The position numbers and the translations under genes were made by a program. A model generated the notes under the pieces. It did no database searches, was not told the DNA's origin, and saw nothing but the letters and a program-made list of their open reading frames with translations. Positions 35,190-48,599 of a DNA stretch of 64,000 bases are shown one piece after another. Origin of the DNA: Epinephelus fuscoguttatus (lineage: Eukaryota > Chordata > Actinopteri > Perciformes > Serranidae); assembly GCF_011397635.1 (NCBI RefSeq), contig NC_064756.1, positions 32,726,996 through 32,790,995 of the forward strand, read 5' to 3'. Every line of letters starts with the position of its first letter. Positions within the stretch are counted from its first letter, which is position 1.

Positions 35190-35590
35190 ACTGATCCTGA
35201 GGAGGAATCAGGTCATTGCAGCAACAGAAAATATTTTAAGATCTAAGATTTGAGATGCTTTATTGTCATTGCATGTTAAACACAGCAAAATTTGGTTTGG
35301 CAGCAATCCACTCTGCCGAGCAGCATATAGTAAAAAAAGGAAATAAATATCTAACAATATGTCGGATAAAATTATGGGGCATAAGTAGTTGTTTTGGAGG
35401 GGGTTATAGGTTCAGCAGCTTGTCTACGATTCTGGTGTAAAAGCTGTTTCTCAGTCTGTTGGTCTGTGTGCGTATTGTTGTGAGCCTGTCTGAGGGGAGG
35501 GTGGTAAACACAGTGTGTCCAAGCTGTGAGGGGTCTCTTGCTATGTTAGAGGCTGTGTTATGGTAGCGATAGCAGGCTTACCAATAATGA
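35190..35590. repeat. Probable retroposon relic
   Basis: TTTATTGTCATTGCATGTTA, ATTTGGTTTGGCAGCAATCC, GTAAAAGCTGTTTCTCAGTC and TGTTGGTCTGTGTG form a chain seen in teleost dispersed repeats, some of them LINE 3' ends. Class and limits are uncertain. Confidence 0.45.
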
Positions 35591-36047
35591 AAAACATAAT
35601 TTGAACTGCTAAATACCTTTAAGAAATTCGGGCAATTTAGTCCAAGAGACAAACTTAATAGACTCTGCCTTGAATAATGAGCTCTAATGTGTTCTTGTGA
35701 AGTCTCCATTTCTAAAGCCCACAGAAAAGACTCCACTCTATTGACCTTTTCAAGTAAATATTTCAGCCCAACTTCAGGTTGCTTGATTAGGGGAGATTGT
35801 TGAGTTACACTGTAATCATTGGTGATTTCCAGACAGAGTCGGACTGGCAAGAAAATTCAGCCCTGGCGTTTTTCCTTAGGATTGGCCAGCTGGTAGGTTA
35901 TACCACCATGATTATTTCAACAGCATTTCAATGGCTTTAATTTAACAATTAAGACCTGCTTTGAATGGTTATTTACAGTATTTCTAAATTGCTCTGGCTC
36001 TGCTCTTTCTAACAGTGTAACAGTCTGTGAAAAACTAGTCTCTATAT

Positions 36048-36080
36048 ACAGACTCTACATTCAGTGAATGTAGAGTCTGT
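36048..36080. repeat. 33-nt palindrome, 16-bp arms, 1-nt centre
   Basis: ACAGACTCTACATTCA, one G, then TGAATGTAGAGTCTGT: the arms are exact reverse complements. It would form a cruciform or a tight hairpin. Confidence 0.95.
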
Positions 36081-36440
36081 AGGCAAACCCCGAAGATCTT
36101 GCCTCCGGAAGAAGAGTGGAAAAGCCCTGGTTTCCGGCTGTAGGCTGTTTGTAGTCCGCGTGACATTGAACAATCACATTTGAGCCGGCTGCAGTTGTTG
36201 CCAGGTTAAACGCTCCATGCTGCGAACTAACGAGGTGGAACATAATTGGCGTCACTGCAAACTCTGAATCCATTGCAATGGTTCAGCATATTTACTTACA
36301 TATAAACGGAAGTCGGAAACGGAAATTCGCCTCCTCCGCCCACATCAAACTGGAATGCCAAAAAATCGGGGGTCTGCCCCCAGAGGCTGTATCGCCGTCT
36401 GCCGGAAGTCAGATGCTGAATACAGCTGATGGGTTCCGAG
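36048..36440. repeat. CpG-bearing repeat starting with a palindrome
   Basis: It opens with a 33-nt near-perfect palindrome (36048-36080) and continues with CCTCCGGAAGAAGAG, ACGGAAGTCGGAAACGGAAA, GAGGCTGTATCGCCGTCTGC and CGGAAGTCAGATGC. The sequence is GC- and CpG-richer than its flanks and looks like a DNA-transposon-derived repeat of percomorph type. Confidence 0.5.
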
Positions 36441-39400
36441 AATGGTAAAAAACAAATTGTCACAACTTTTTTATAACTAACTCAAAACATTTCAGTTATG
36501 CTGAACATAGTAAATTGGCCAGTGCCATTAAAATGAAAAATTGTTGTGTGATCGTGTGAGCCCACGGGTCAAAATATTTTGATGCTTTTTCACCATGGCA
36601 ACCAATCTTGTAAATGTTTCTTATACACAAATCATTGTTTTGTTCTACTTTTTTGTTGACACTGACTGCTCAGTGTGTTTACAAGAATGTCAATTTCTCT
36701 CTAGCCGAATGCTATTGTGTATTGAACTGAGCTTTAAAGATTACAATTTCAACAGCAGATAAAGGTTTACTGGGGAAAGTCGGTGCATACTGTAGTACAC
36801 AGGGAAAGGATATGTACAATTGTGCATCCAAAGTAAATGTATTTGTGTTTAAAGTCATATACAGTGCCACAAAATAACATCCCCCCCATCCCAAAAAAAC
36901 CCCCACAAACATACAAAAAATGATTCCTAATTAATTACTGTCACCTGGCAGATGATTTGCCAGTTCAGCTGACATTCAATACCATAGACATTTACTGATT
37001 ATACACGAGTGTCTTACAGATTTGGATCATTTTGCATGTGATTGCTCAAATGATGAAAGAATGTTTAGAAGCTGTGAAGATTCCACAGAGAATCAACGCA
37101 TCAGTTTTGATCAGCGAGCCATGTGCAAGTGGTTACTGGGCAAATTGTAGATAATGGTACTTACTCTGTTTCACACACGTGCCGAAAAATGTGCAATTTG
37201 CTTGAATAACAAATTCGAATAGGTTGTGAACAACAAACTACTTCAGAAATTTAAACGTATTCAAGGATTGAGTCAAAGTGAATGAGAAAAAGCAGTGGTT
37301 ATATATGTAACCCACGTCAGATAAATTTGACTTTCAACAAAGTTTAGACCAGGTTTTGGTCAAATCACCACATCAACACTGACAGAGGCTAAAGTTCCTG
37401 TGTAATATTCTGCTTAACTAATTAAACTAATCCATAGCTGCTTCTTAATAAACAAGTTGTTCACTCACATTTACTCAATCACTTTTCCACTCACTGCAAT
37501 GAAGTTATAAAGACACTGTGCCTCTTAATGTCCTTGTACGTTTTTGTTATATGCTAATGTATGCAGATTAAGGGTCCATTAGCATCTTTGTCCCAGGAGA
37601 TGTCTGCATGTGCTGATTGTATTTCTGGGGCCAAAAAAATCATATAGACCAGCCAAGTTTTTTTTCTCCTTGTCTGGTAAATTGTTCCATTAGCCCTCCT
37701 CCGAAAAATAATTCTAGGCTTTCCAAATAACTAGACAGCCTAATTCTCCAGCGATATCAATAATTATTACTAGTTTCCGACAACACAATTACACGTTGGA
37801 AAGATATGCTTCATAAGTGCTCAGTGTTGTGGAATACAGTTCGCAAGAGAATCTATTTCCTCTATGAGGTGTGTGTATTTAAAAAAGGGAAATCAACTTC
37901 ATTTTGTTTCTCTTTCCAACAGCCATTTATTTAACAAGTAAAAATTTCTCAAGCAGAAATCTGGCCTGATGGGATTCTCTCAAAAGTTTACGAATATCTC
38001 AGACTCTTCCCCAGAAACTTTGCTGGCTTACAAATATCAAGAGTGGCTCCGAGGCAGATGTGTGTAAGAGGTGAGATCGTCTCGAGCACCTGCATTCAAT
38101 ACTGGTTCATTGACCGTACAAAGACAAATGACTAACAGCTGTGTTACTAGCAGCACACACATCCTCAGTAGGTGCATTTCCTCCTTTTACTGTATCCGTC
38201 CTCTGTGTTCTACAGTATTCCGCTATCTAACACTCCCAACACACAAACCAACAAACTGCATTTGGTAGGTTGTCATACTAAAACTGAGACCTGTCTGAAA
38301 ATGACCTGGCATCTATTTACTTATATTTCTGAAATGTCTGACAGTGGCATAAGGTAGTTACAATGGGCCTCAGCATACACTATTATGAGGGGCCCTTGTG
38401 CATGCTATTATAACCATATTGCCTTGTCACATAATCAAATAGAAACTTGACATCGGACACCTTCAACCTACATATAACCCACAATCATCATTGCAAATCT
38501 GGCATGTGAATATTTTTTTCTGGTTTATTTATAGTTTTATTGTTTATGTAGAATAAGCATATACTTTTGTTTTAGGTTACTACTGAAAATTTTACCCCCC
38601 CAAAAAGAAAGGAAACCATAACAGAGATGGATTTGCCTTTTTGAGGGCATATATAGCAAATGGCACCATTACTGTATTAAAGTAAATTCTTTAAAAATAG
38701 GCGTATATCAGGGACAGCAATCTGAACCACCCATAAAGGCCTGTTCTCTGCCCAAGTGTGCCTGCACTGTCTATATTTACACCCCTGATGGCTGATATGT
38801 TAATATTAAATGGAACAAACTCAAGATCAGTGCTTGCGCTGCAACTAGAATATTAAGCTTCACAAGATGTGAATACTTTAATATTTTGCAACCTGAAGAT
38901 CCAAAATCATTAAGAGATTTTTCCAGCGGTCTGGAGCAGTAACAAGCCGTTCAAAAATAGTGTTTATCTATCAAGACAGTTCCCTGACTTAGGGCGGTAC
39001 CTCACAGAATTTTATGTTCCCCTCTGTCTCTGTTATTGATACAGTTGCTTAGTGCTGACTCATCGTGGCTATAGACTTCAGTCAGAACTGGTGCAGGAAA
39101 TCAACTTGGAAAAGACAAGTAGGCAGGCGTGTCTGTTGGATGTCAGCGTTCTCTAAAATGACACAGGAAAACATCTGAAAAGGAAAAGACTGATTTATAA
39201 AATGATGAACGCAAAGGAGCAAAACTATACACCAGAGGTAAAATAGCCTGGTGTTTTTCAATCAAGCATGTTTTCTCTCTTTTTTTCATTGAAAAGTTTT
39301 TGTATTTATTTATTTATGACATTTACAGGACCTACAATAAGTCCAAACCCTTTCATGAACACTAAGCTTGTCAAAGGTGTTTTATCTGCATATATAGATA

Positions 39401-40490
39401 CAGATATACAGTATATACTTGGGGCAAGTCTGAAACGCATTGTCACCTGTCTGCAAAATCACTCTGTTTGGAAATGTGTCATGTTTTCATAGCAACAAGA
39501 CACTGTCCACTTTACAGGGAAACATTCTGATACTACATTATTGTTGTAAAACAACTGGCAGTTGTGACATGTTTCTGGGCTGTGTTTAATACAGTGAACA
39601 GATGTTGCAGTTAAACTGAAAATGAAACTAGTGTCTCATCTTTTTGCCCACATTTTTACCTATTCCTATGACACCCTCACTGTTATGACATAAAAACATC
39701 TAACAAAACTCTGGTTCGGACACATAAAGAGATGCACAGCTTTGCAGCCCAGCCAGAGGGGTTCAAGGTGTGATGAGTAAAGAGCAAATGGCTACGAGGA
39801 CTAAAACAAGGCATTTATTTACATGCACAGCAACAACATTATTGACTCATCCACAAACCGTCATCCCTAACCAGTAAATCTGTCAAACTTATTCAAATAA
39901 AATCTTAAGCGAACAGCATCTGATCCTCGACATGATGGCGCATTAATGTGTTCTATTGACATTAACACAGAGACGCAAATCTGCATACAAATGATGTCAA
40001 ATTAAAGCCAGTTCACTCAAGGCCCACCTGCAGGATTCAGGTGAAACATTCACATGCAAAGTGCTACATTTCAAAAGCAGTTACAAAAACATGATTACCG
40101 CCATAAAAGCTGACCTCATCATAGTGAAAAGCTGAATTGACAGCCTTCCTGAGAGGCACTTTTTAGGAAAAAGATGATCTTTTCTCATTAAATGTTAAAT
40201 GGATAGCATTTTAGCTTCATATGTAACTACAGCTCCAATCCCATCTATCAGGATAAATATCATTAGTATGAGTGTAGTCCTCTGTGACCTTTTCAGATCG
40301 CATTATGATAGTGAACACAGTGAGAAGGTCAGCGAGTGTCCTCTCTGTAGCAAGGAGGGGGGCGGCACAATGTGAGCTGCTCTGATTTAGATATTACAGG
40401 AAGGACTGAGAAACATGTTGATGAGGAAAAGTCCATAAACAAAGACCATACAGCTGACACTTTACAAAGGCATGACTTTATTGACTGCAT
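36441..40490. other. Gene-poor DNA
   Basis: No gene recognised. There is a C run with CCCCCCATCCCAAAAAAACC near 36882. The rest is AT-rich, mostly unique-looking. Confidence 0.55.
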
Positions 40491-40493
40491 TTT

Positions 40494-40720
40494 CAACCTA
40501 GTCTCACTTCTAACTCATTATATACCAATGCTCGTTCAGTGGCCCTCAGTGTCAAACACAGACACACAGAGGCACCCTTTTGCTGACGTATAAGAGACGG
40601 TGGGCGGTGGCATTTTTTTACGCTACGGACAACAACTGTTGTGTAAAGAGCAACACGGTGGGCTAGAGGGGATGTAGATGGATCATACAAGCTAGTCTGT
40701 GTTCTATGCTACGCTCATAG
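40494..40720. repeat. Probable dispersed repeat, related start to 40761
   Basis: It starts CAACCTAGTCTCACTTCTAA, close to CAACCCAATCTCACTCCGAA at 40761, and has a CpG-richer interior (GCTGACGTATAAGAGACGGT) than its flanks. Possibly a related element end. Confidence 0.35.
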
Positions 40721-40760
40721 CATATGTCACAACATTACATTAGTAACAGTACTTCTTTTA

Positions 40761-41470
40761 CAACCCAATCTCACTCCGAAGTCGTCAAAAACTGGGGCTT
40801 GGGCAGTGACTTCCGGTGTCAGACACCGTGGAAAAAAGCTGTCTTTTCATGTCAGCATGACACGCAGCTGGTCGCCGTTACTGTCTAAACACCGACTTAC
40901 ACCCCTAAACCCAATCACATGCTTTTGTTGCCTAAACCCACGTGTTTGTTGATGGAAAAAAATGTAAATTTGCGGTGTTGTACTGATGAAGTGTGTTGAT
41001 TTTAAAATAGACTGGATGCAAACTGTACATTTCCTATGAGAAAGGAAGCTTATGTAAAAACAGACAATGCATGTAAAAGGCTTAATTTGACACGGCGTCC
41101 CAAAGTGCCAACACCCAATGCACCCAGGGTACCTTGCATGTCATATCTCTACATGGAAAGTCAATGACCAACTGTCGATATGTGACGAGGTTGGAGTGAC
41201 AACATGTTGTATTTTAAGCCAAACCATTTTTTTAAAAAAAAATTTTCTACAATCTAAACCTAACCATGTACTTTTGTGCCTAAACCTAAGGAAATAAACC
41301 TAAAAACAAAGTTGTTTTTTTTAATACGTTGTAAGATTATTTAAAAAAAAAAAAGACAGTATGAAGCGACTATACATTTCCTGTGAAAGCAGAAGTTTGT
41401 TTTTTTAAAAGGCACAGTGCATGTAGCAGACGTAAATTAATAGCTGACACAGGAGGGGTACTTAACATGT
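40761..41470. repeat. Dispersed repeat with two diverged tandem units
   Basis: Starts CAACCCAATCTCACTCCGAA. Two diverged units of about 370 bp follow: the first has CCTAAACCCAATCACATGCT, ACATTTCCTATGAGAAAGG and GACAATGCATGTAAAAGG; the second has CTAAACCTAACCATGTACTT, ACATTTCCTGTGAAAGCAG and GCACAGTGCATGTAGCAG. The pattern is a known style of teleost repeat with internal tandem units. Confidence 0.6.
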
Positions 41471-43900
41471 CATAGTTTCACTTGTATGTCCTCTGGCAAA
41501 GCATCAGTATTTGACAAGCTGGGAGTAAGAATGTGGCATTTTTTTTTTACCTATTACATGCTGGTTAAATTCATATGGCGGCAAATGGACATGAATCATA
41601 AATGGAAAGACAGACTGAACCTTGTACTGTTTGATCTCTTGACAGACTGCATAATGCAATCATTTTAATAAGGCATTAGTCTTGTATTCAGCCTTCATCA
41701 GTTTTTAATTTTATGACCAGAATAATGTTTTATCAAAATGGGGAAAAGTTCTATTAACAACTGTCAAGACCGCACATGTGTAATCTCAATGACAGTGTTT
41801 TTTTCTTTTGTTTGTTTTTTTTTAAAGATACGATTTTTCAACTCATTATAAGGCCAAAAACTAACTTAACACCAGACTGTCAGCTCCCTTTGCCCTACAA
41901 CAGCCTTTATGTTTGCCTGCAGCACCTGCAGCTATGGAGCAAACTGAGAGCTCTGACTCACCTTAGCCACTTAATTCTGGTCAGGTAAGGCTGAACTCAA
42001 AACAACCCTGGCTTTGACCTTATTAATTAATTTCTGTGGGACTTTCTATTGATTGCAAAGCTGTGGCTGAATAGGCTGCTGCTGTATATTTGGGCAAATA
42101 TAAAACAAATATGGAAAGAAGAGCTTTGGGCAGATGAAATGAATTTCATTTTGCTTGTCTATCAGTGATGTACCCAGAAAGAAAAAAATGGTATACCAGC
42201 TAAAACTTTATCATAATGATGTACAGGAGTGAAAGACGATGAGGCTTACTGTATAACCTTCTATCCTGCATGCTTATTTCATGTCATGATCTAGGGAGGC
42301 TTGAGTATCCCAACACACTCACACTCATCTATGGACCATTGAATTTCTAATTAGAACAACAGTGATCAACATGTCTTTGGACAGTGAGAAGAAACCCATT
42401 TAGAAACGTGAAGAACATCCAAAATCCCAAACCAATTGGCTCAAACCAAAGACATTCTTGTCACATAACTGTCACACATCATTTCTATCCAAACTGTCTC
42501 TGTAATAAAACTCCAAGCAAAGACAGATTCTGATATGTGGCTCCAGCTAAGTGAAAAGAACTAATGATGAAGACAACTTGTATCTTCATTTTTTTTTAGT
42601 CGAGATTAAAGGCTACATTAGTTCCAAAGCTGGAAACATGTTCTGATGACAAAATCTCTTTTTTCGCTGTAACCAGCAGCTCCATCTCACTTTTGTACGT
42701 CGCTTGGTTGATTAGTTGGTTGCCTAGGCCATGAAAATTTCCCTACCCTTTTGGCAGCAACAGTTTTTAATTCTTCAAGGCTAAAATTTAGCGCAGAGAT
42801 CGAGTGTGTGCGTATGACGGTGTGTGTTTGTGGTTAGGCCAATTGGTTAAAAGGGAGGTGGGGTGGGAGGGGCCTACTGCAAAAGAGGGAAACTTCCAAA
42901 TGGATTCTTGCCCAAGCTTTTGTGGAAAGATGGATCATGAGCCAAACGTTCACACTTGTTCTATTATTAAAATCTCTGTTTCCCATAAAGACAGAATTCA
43001 GGAGCATTACTGACACAGTTCCTCAGATATTGCTGAGATTTTAAGTTTCTGACGTTTTGCAGGATGTACTGACGCTCAACCTCCAGCTCGGTATTTGCAT
43101 CAATCATCTCAAATGATCTAAAAACTGAATTTACACTACAGATCTGATGTATCTATACTTCAAGATCTACTCTATGGCCATTGTTACACAGCCAAGAAAA
43201 GCAATTACAGAGCTAAGATTACTGTTAAATTCAGCCATACATCACCACTATTATTATACCATCTGCAGCAGGCCACCGTCTATTGGCCAATAGTACGTTG
43301 CACTTGCCTTTTATATCAGCATGAGCCACTATGAGTCACCATTCCCTGGGTGTGCATATAAAATGCATGTTATTTGGGAATATGTTCACATAACACCTCG
43401 ATGCAAAATGGTGCATTCAGCAGCAGTGATTAGTGAACTTGCAAGAAAGCACACTAAGTAGTTGACATTCATGAAGAAAAGGATTAACTATACTGTGGTG
43501 ACTGCGTCCTGGCAGACAGTCAAAGGTGTTATGGGAGACATATTCCTCTGCTATTATTATCACTTTGAGCAGTTTTGCCTGAGCCTGAGATTGCCTTTTA
43601 AACTAAACTAAGCGTTGTCATTCCACCAGTGTATAGAATGATTTGGAGATAAATTGTAATTATATTGGTAAAATGTCAACCTCATAAAATGATTTTTCCC
43701 CCTAATGATAACACTGGGGAATCATTTGTTGTGGTTTGTCCTATGCTTGAAAATGTGATAATGTGATATTTGCACATTGACTGTTCTCGTTTTGTGTGTA
43801 GGTGTTATCATGACATTTAATGTCTCCGGTAACAATCGAAGTACAGGCAGTGATAACAGAAGAGCACTTGAGGCTTTTTTTTTTTTTTTCTCCAACTTGG
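41471..43900. other. Gene-poor DNA
   Basis: No gene recognised; A/T runs near 41340, 41540 and 42590, and a G-rich AGGGAGGTGGGGTGGGAGG patch near 42853. Confidence 0.55.
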
Positions 43901-43909
43901 CACACAATG

Positions 43910-44230
43910 CTTACCTACCGTTTAATTTTGTAATTAACATACATGAATCTTAAGCTCATCTTAATTGAATTGCGTTGATTTTAATTAAGGGCTATTTTAA
44001 AACTGTAATGGGACACGCCGCTATCACTCTTTGTCTGATAAATGCAGGGGGCAGGCCAAATGAACATGCTCACCTTTAATGAAAATCAAGAGATTGTGCA
44101 TTAATAATGTCTGAAGTGCAAACGCTAAAAACAACCTCATTCAACAGACACACTGCACGACTGTAATGCATTTCACTGCAGGTGATGTTTGACATGTAAT
44201 GAGTTCAAGAAAAAGATAAAAACCATTATG
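43910..44230. promoter_or_regulatory. Candidate conserved non-coding element
   Basis: This is repeat-free sequence with many homeobox-like cores (TTTGTAATTAACATAC, TTGATTTTAATTAAGGGC, CTTTAATGAAAATC), SOX-like CTTTGTC and a GC-balanced centre (GGGACACGCCGCTATCACTC). This mix is typical of developmental enhancers. There is no alignment evidence. Confidence 0.28.
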
Positions 44231-46160
44231 TACATATAAAAAACATGACTTTATCCTCACAGGATTTTACCTGATCCTTTTCTTTCATATCCTCATGCCT
44301 CACTTGACACTCCCTCTATCATGATTGATAGAAATTACACAGTTATACTGTAGCAGACAGACGGCAATCCCACTGCATATTTCTAGAAAATGTAATAACA
44401 GGAAAGGTGCTTTTGTCACAGATTTAAATCAAAGTAATGGACCATTAGTGTTCTCCCACAAACCTCTGCTCCAGGAGGTGAAGACAGTACCAAAGGTGGA
44501 CACTTTCGCTTCAGAGAACTGTACAAATACATATGACATTACAATTTAATGAGCCACGTCACTGAATGTAATCCCTCAGTGATAGCCATGCTGTGCAGGC
44601 TATATTAGGTGCACTGTAATGCATTGGTACTGTACTGCCTTGCTGTAGAAGATTTGGCAGTGTGCAAGCGTGGAACACACTGTGTAATATCATCTCAATG
44701 TCATCCCAGAGATTATCGTGAAATAGCTTTGGAGTTACTGATGAAACTGAAAGCGTGAACTAATAATAGCATGAACAAATAATGCTTCATCAACTCCGCG
44801 GATGAAAATGAATGATCAAGGGAACAGGCTGTGAGTGCTGGTTTAAATGGAAGGGAAAAAAAGAATCCACCCTCAGATACTCTTACTTACATTGTTAGAT
44901 ATCATCAGTTTGTGTAGTTCAGCGTGTTATTGAAGTTGGGGTTTACTATTTTTAGCGAACCCACTTTCCCTCAACAGTCTTCATCAACTACTACCTCAGC
45001 TAGTCATTTTATACATGGTTTTTGTAGAACTTCAAACAACCTCCGGAGTGAACTTGTTACATTCAATCAAAGGTGTTTGCGTGGGCTTAAAGTATAAATA
45101 TAGCGAGCCGTCCACTGTGTGATTGCAGCCACACCCCCTCTCAAAACACAGGGTCTTGTGGCTGCATTGCATTCTGCTCTGTCAGTGGCAAAATTGGTAT
45201 CTCTGCCTCATCTAGGATGAATTTCTTCCTGCCTGACTGCTGAAAGCTAGAGACAAGTCCATGCACCTTGAGCCTGTGGCAGTGGCATCAAAACCTGATT
45301 GCTGCAAGTTGTAGCAAATGTAACACTCTTTATTACTGACTAAATCATAGCTAAACTTCAAATATCTCATCACATCATATTTTCAGCACCATCAAACAGG
45401 GAGTGTGAAGGCCAATAGCTGTGTTTTTAACAAGTGTTAAAGCGTGTTCTGTTTGGTTTTTCCTTTAACAGGCCGGCTGTCCTCTGCTCAGAGGTGCCCT
45501 TGTATTCTGAGCAGCAGAGAGACAGTGGGAGGACTCGTGGTCTGCTGGTCTTCCCATGCCCTGCTGCTTCTTGCTGCTGCAGGGAATGAGAGTTGCTTTG
45601 GCATGAGGGTGATGATGTCTGTTTCGCCATGGTTACTGACTGTTTGGAAAACAAATCTGTTTATTCCCACAAGACCAACACAAAGCCATCACTAATGCTA
45701 AAGAAAAAGATTTGTTTCTGTGGCCATCAGTAATATATAGCCTTTAGGCAAAATTTGGGCAATTGTGTATTTCAAAAGGTTGGAATCCCAGATGCGAAAC
45801 ACAACTTTTTTTTATCTATTTCTTCTGAAAAAAATGTAATTGCAGTGGATTAATCCGATGGTACACCTTAAACAAAATCTAATTGGATGTGTTCTTAAAA
45901 GCTGTCGAACTGCTGTCGGATATTGCACAGTGAGCAAATGTTGGTATACTGGCTTTGACTTCAACACCTGGAGGAGCTTACAGTATGAGTAATGACGAGA
46001 GCATACCAGATTTACACTTTGTGCATAACCTAATGAAGCAGATGTGAAAAGAGCTCCCCGAAAGAGAAAGTGAACTGGAAACACGAGGCCCGGAGAACTT
46101 GAAAAAGCAACCAATCACATGATTGATTACTTGAAGATGAGGGTGTATTGCATTTCATTA
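44231..46160. other. Gene-poor DNA
   Basis: No gene recognised; unique-looking sequence with short chance frames. Confidence 0.55.
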
Positions 46161-46162
46161 CA

Positions 46163-46490
46163 TCAGCCCAGTCGCCAGAATAAAATGCTGGCATTGTACG
46201 TTTCAGCTAACCACGGATATGTTACATTTGTATGTTTCATACGTATGACGTAGGTCACATTACATGTATGTGAGCTGGGTTTCTCATCCGAGGGAAGAGG
46301 GGATGCTGGATGGTGTGACACCTCGCGAGACAGCTGCCAAGCAGCAGACAGCCACAGACCACTGATCAAGAACAATTAAAGCAGGTATTTTTTAATGAGT
46401 TTTTGGCACATGTCCAGCAACAAAAGAGGTCATTTTTAACAAGAGATGGAACATTTCCAGCTGTGTTTGTAGCAACCAAAACAGGTATTT
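46163..46490. repeat. Family-B element end, upstream copy
   Basis: CAGTCGCCAGAATAAAATGC then TGGCATTGTACGTTTCAGC and AACCACGGATATG match the family-B terminus seen at 46607 and 33583. The right limit is not clear. Confidence 0.5.
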
Positions 46491-46606
46491 AAAAAAATAA
46501 CATAATCTCTTCCCAACCATAACCTCAATAACCAGGCCCCACTCTACCTGTCTGAGCTACTCCATCATCACACTCTGCTCTGCCGATGCTAACCTAACCA
46601 CAGTGT

Positions 46607-46868
46607 TGTCACGCAATCCAATCACCAGAAATAATGTTTGCATTGTAGGTTTCTGCAAACCATGGATACATCACATTATTTTGTAGCAGATACACTGAAA
46701 CGTTTTGTGTCTCAACAATGCTGTAGTGAAAGTGTGGTTAGGTTTATGTACAAAACCCACTCTGTTATAGGTTAGGAAAAGATCATGATATGCTGATATG
46801 CTACATATATATCAGTGGTTTGTAGAAATATATAATGCCAACATTTATTCTGTCAGTTGGGTTGACAT
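46607..46868. mobile_element. Family-B foldback/MITE-like element with ~60-bp inverted ends
   Basis: The left end has CCAGAAATAATGTTTGCATT and TGTAGGTTTCTGCAAACCA; the right end, reverse complemented, has ACAGAATAAATGTTGGCATT and ATATATTTCTACAAACCAC. Imperfect inverted repeats of about 60 bp thus bound a 260-bp element without coding capacity. Members also lie at 33250-33583 and 46163. Confidence 0.65.
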
Positions 46869-46879
46869 CATTTAAGTGT

Positions 46880-47880
46880 TTTTATATTTCTAGTGTATCT
46901 TACCAATAGGGCGGTCTAGCACAACTGGGTTTGCTTAGTTTGGTTCTGAGCTGTAAATGTAACAGCCTTTGGGCATATTAGCACCATTTTCATGTTGTAT
47001 GATACATTATATTTCCAGTTATAAAAGCAAAGGACTAAATGATATATTACTGAATAACATTCAGACACTATTTCCTGCTGTTTTATCATGTGCATTTGTC
47101 CTAGTTGTAAAAAAAATAATAAATACACATGGCACAAATATTACACATATTTGATTTCAGCTCATTATTTTTAACTGTAAATTAGTTTGTGTTTTATTAT
47201 TATCCCACACAAATCATGTTCATGCCTTGTGTCCCAATTAGCAAAAATATAGGGAGCTGTCTGGTGGAAGTCACCAAGTTTTGTTGTAGGATAAGAAATC
47301 TGAGTTCGTCCTTTTCTAATGATTTTGCTCTTTTAGGAGAGAATCTATTTTTCCTTCAATAACAGTCTAAAAACAAATCTTGTATTTGAACCAACATATT
47401 GTACTCATATGGCTGTGATTTCCAAAAGGATGACAGCAAACAAAACTTGGCTCAACAACACAACAGTGAGAAGGATGTTTGCACAGTCTGGGTGAGAGAG
47501 TGTGTGTCCATCTGCCATAACTTGTTCATAGCAATTCTTTTGCTTATTGATTTTCTCAATATATCTCTTCAGTTTCATGTTCTGTCTCTTTTCTGCTCCC
47601 TTGCCACTGATCGAACCGATATCCCTCCTGATTTCTCCTCGGCTGCTCTTTTTAGACCCTCCCAGGCAGCCGGCCCTCTGTTTGTTTTGTGTTTGTAGTG
47701 GCATAATGATCTCAGATTTGTAGCATTAGAAAATGCTGCTTGTCCATATGTCGGTGTTTACTGTAAATCAGCTTCATTTTACATGGACGCACATTTCATC
47801 CCACAATTTACAAACCCATTTTGTGGCTTATTAAACAAGAAAATTGTACATTTTAAATTGTATCTACTATAGACCCATTT
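46880..47880. other. Gene-poor DNA
   Basis: AT-rich; no gene or repeat recognised. Confidence 0.55.
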
Positions 47881-47881
47881 G

Positions 47882-48597
47882 TAAAAGGTCCAGTGTGTAG
47901 GATTTAAGGGGTTATATTGGCAGAGATGTAATATTTTTCAATAAATTATGTTTTCTTCAGTCTATAATCCCATGAAAATAAGAATCATTGTGTTTTTGTT
48001 AATTTAGAATGAGCCTGTTGAAGGATTACTGAACTGGCCTACCAGGCACTACTGTTTTTATTGGACTTAAACAGTTGCAACCCTCAGAAGACAGTTTGTA
48101 ATGCATGTTTCTACAGTGGCCCAGAACGGACAAACCAAACTCTGGCTTTAGATAGGGCCATGCTCGTTCTCTCGTTTTCATCGGCCACTATAGTGAGCAG
48201 CCACTTCATGATGAGCAGCCTTGGAAAAACCTTTTATGCGTGACTACTTTTTTCTGTGTGCTCCTGAACTTCTGCATTTTAAGTTAACAGAGAAAAAAGG
48301 GTGAGCGCACATTAGCAGGTGCTTGGCTAGCTGTCTGTCTCCAACAAGCTGAACAGCATCAGAAAAACACTAATTTGTACTGTGACATTGCTTTATTCAG
48401 CATTTTTATCAGTTCAAATCACCTGGTCTGTTTGAAAGAAAGAGACCTCTGCAGATAACATGGCTCCTGGTAAAAACCTCCTGACAATGACCACTGAAGG
48501 AATTCTTACTGGGAGACCTTTTTGCCAGTTGCAATCTGCAATCCTCACCAGTAGATGCCACTAAATTCCCCTAAATCACTACACAGTGCTCCTTTAA
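47882..48597 (-). mobile_element. Non-autonomous inverted-repeat element (MITE-like), copy 2
   Basis: Left end AAAAGGTCCAGTGTGTAGGA; right end, reverse complemented, TTAAAGGAGCACTGTGTAGT. Reverse complemented, its interior aligns with 7187-7936 through TTTAGTGGCATCTACTGGTG, GGAGGTTTTTACCAGG and CTGATGCTGTTCAGC. About 716 bp; no transposase. Confidence 0.75.
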
Positions 48598-48599
48598 GG

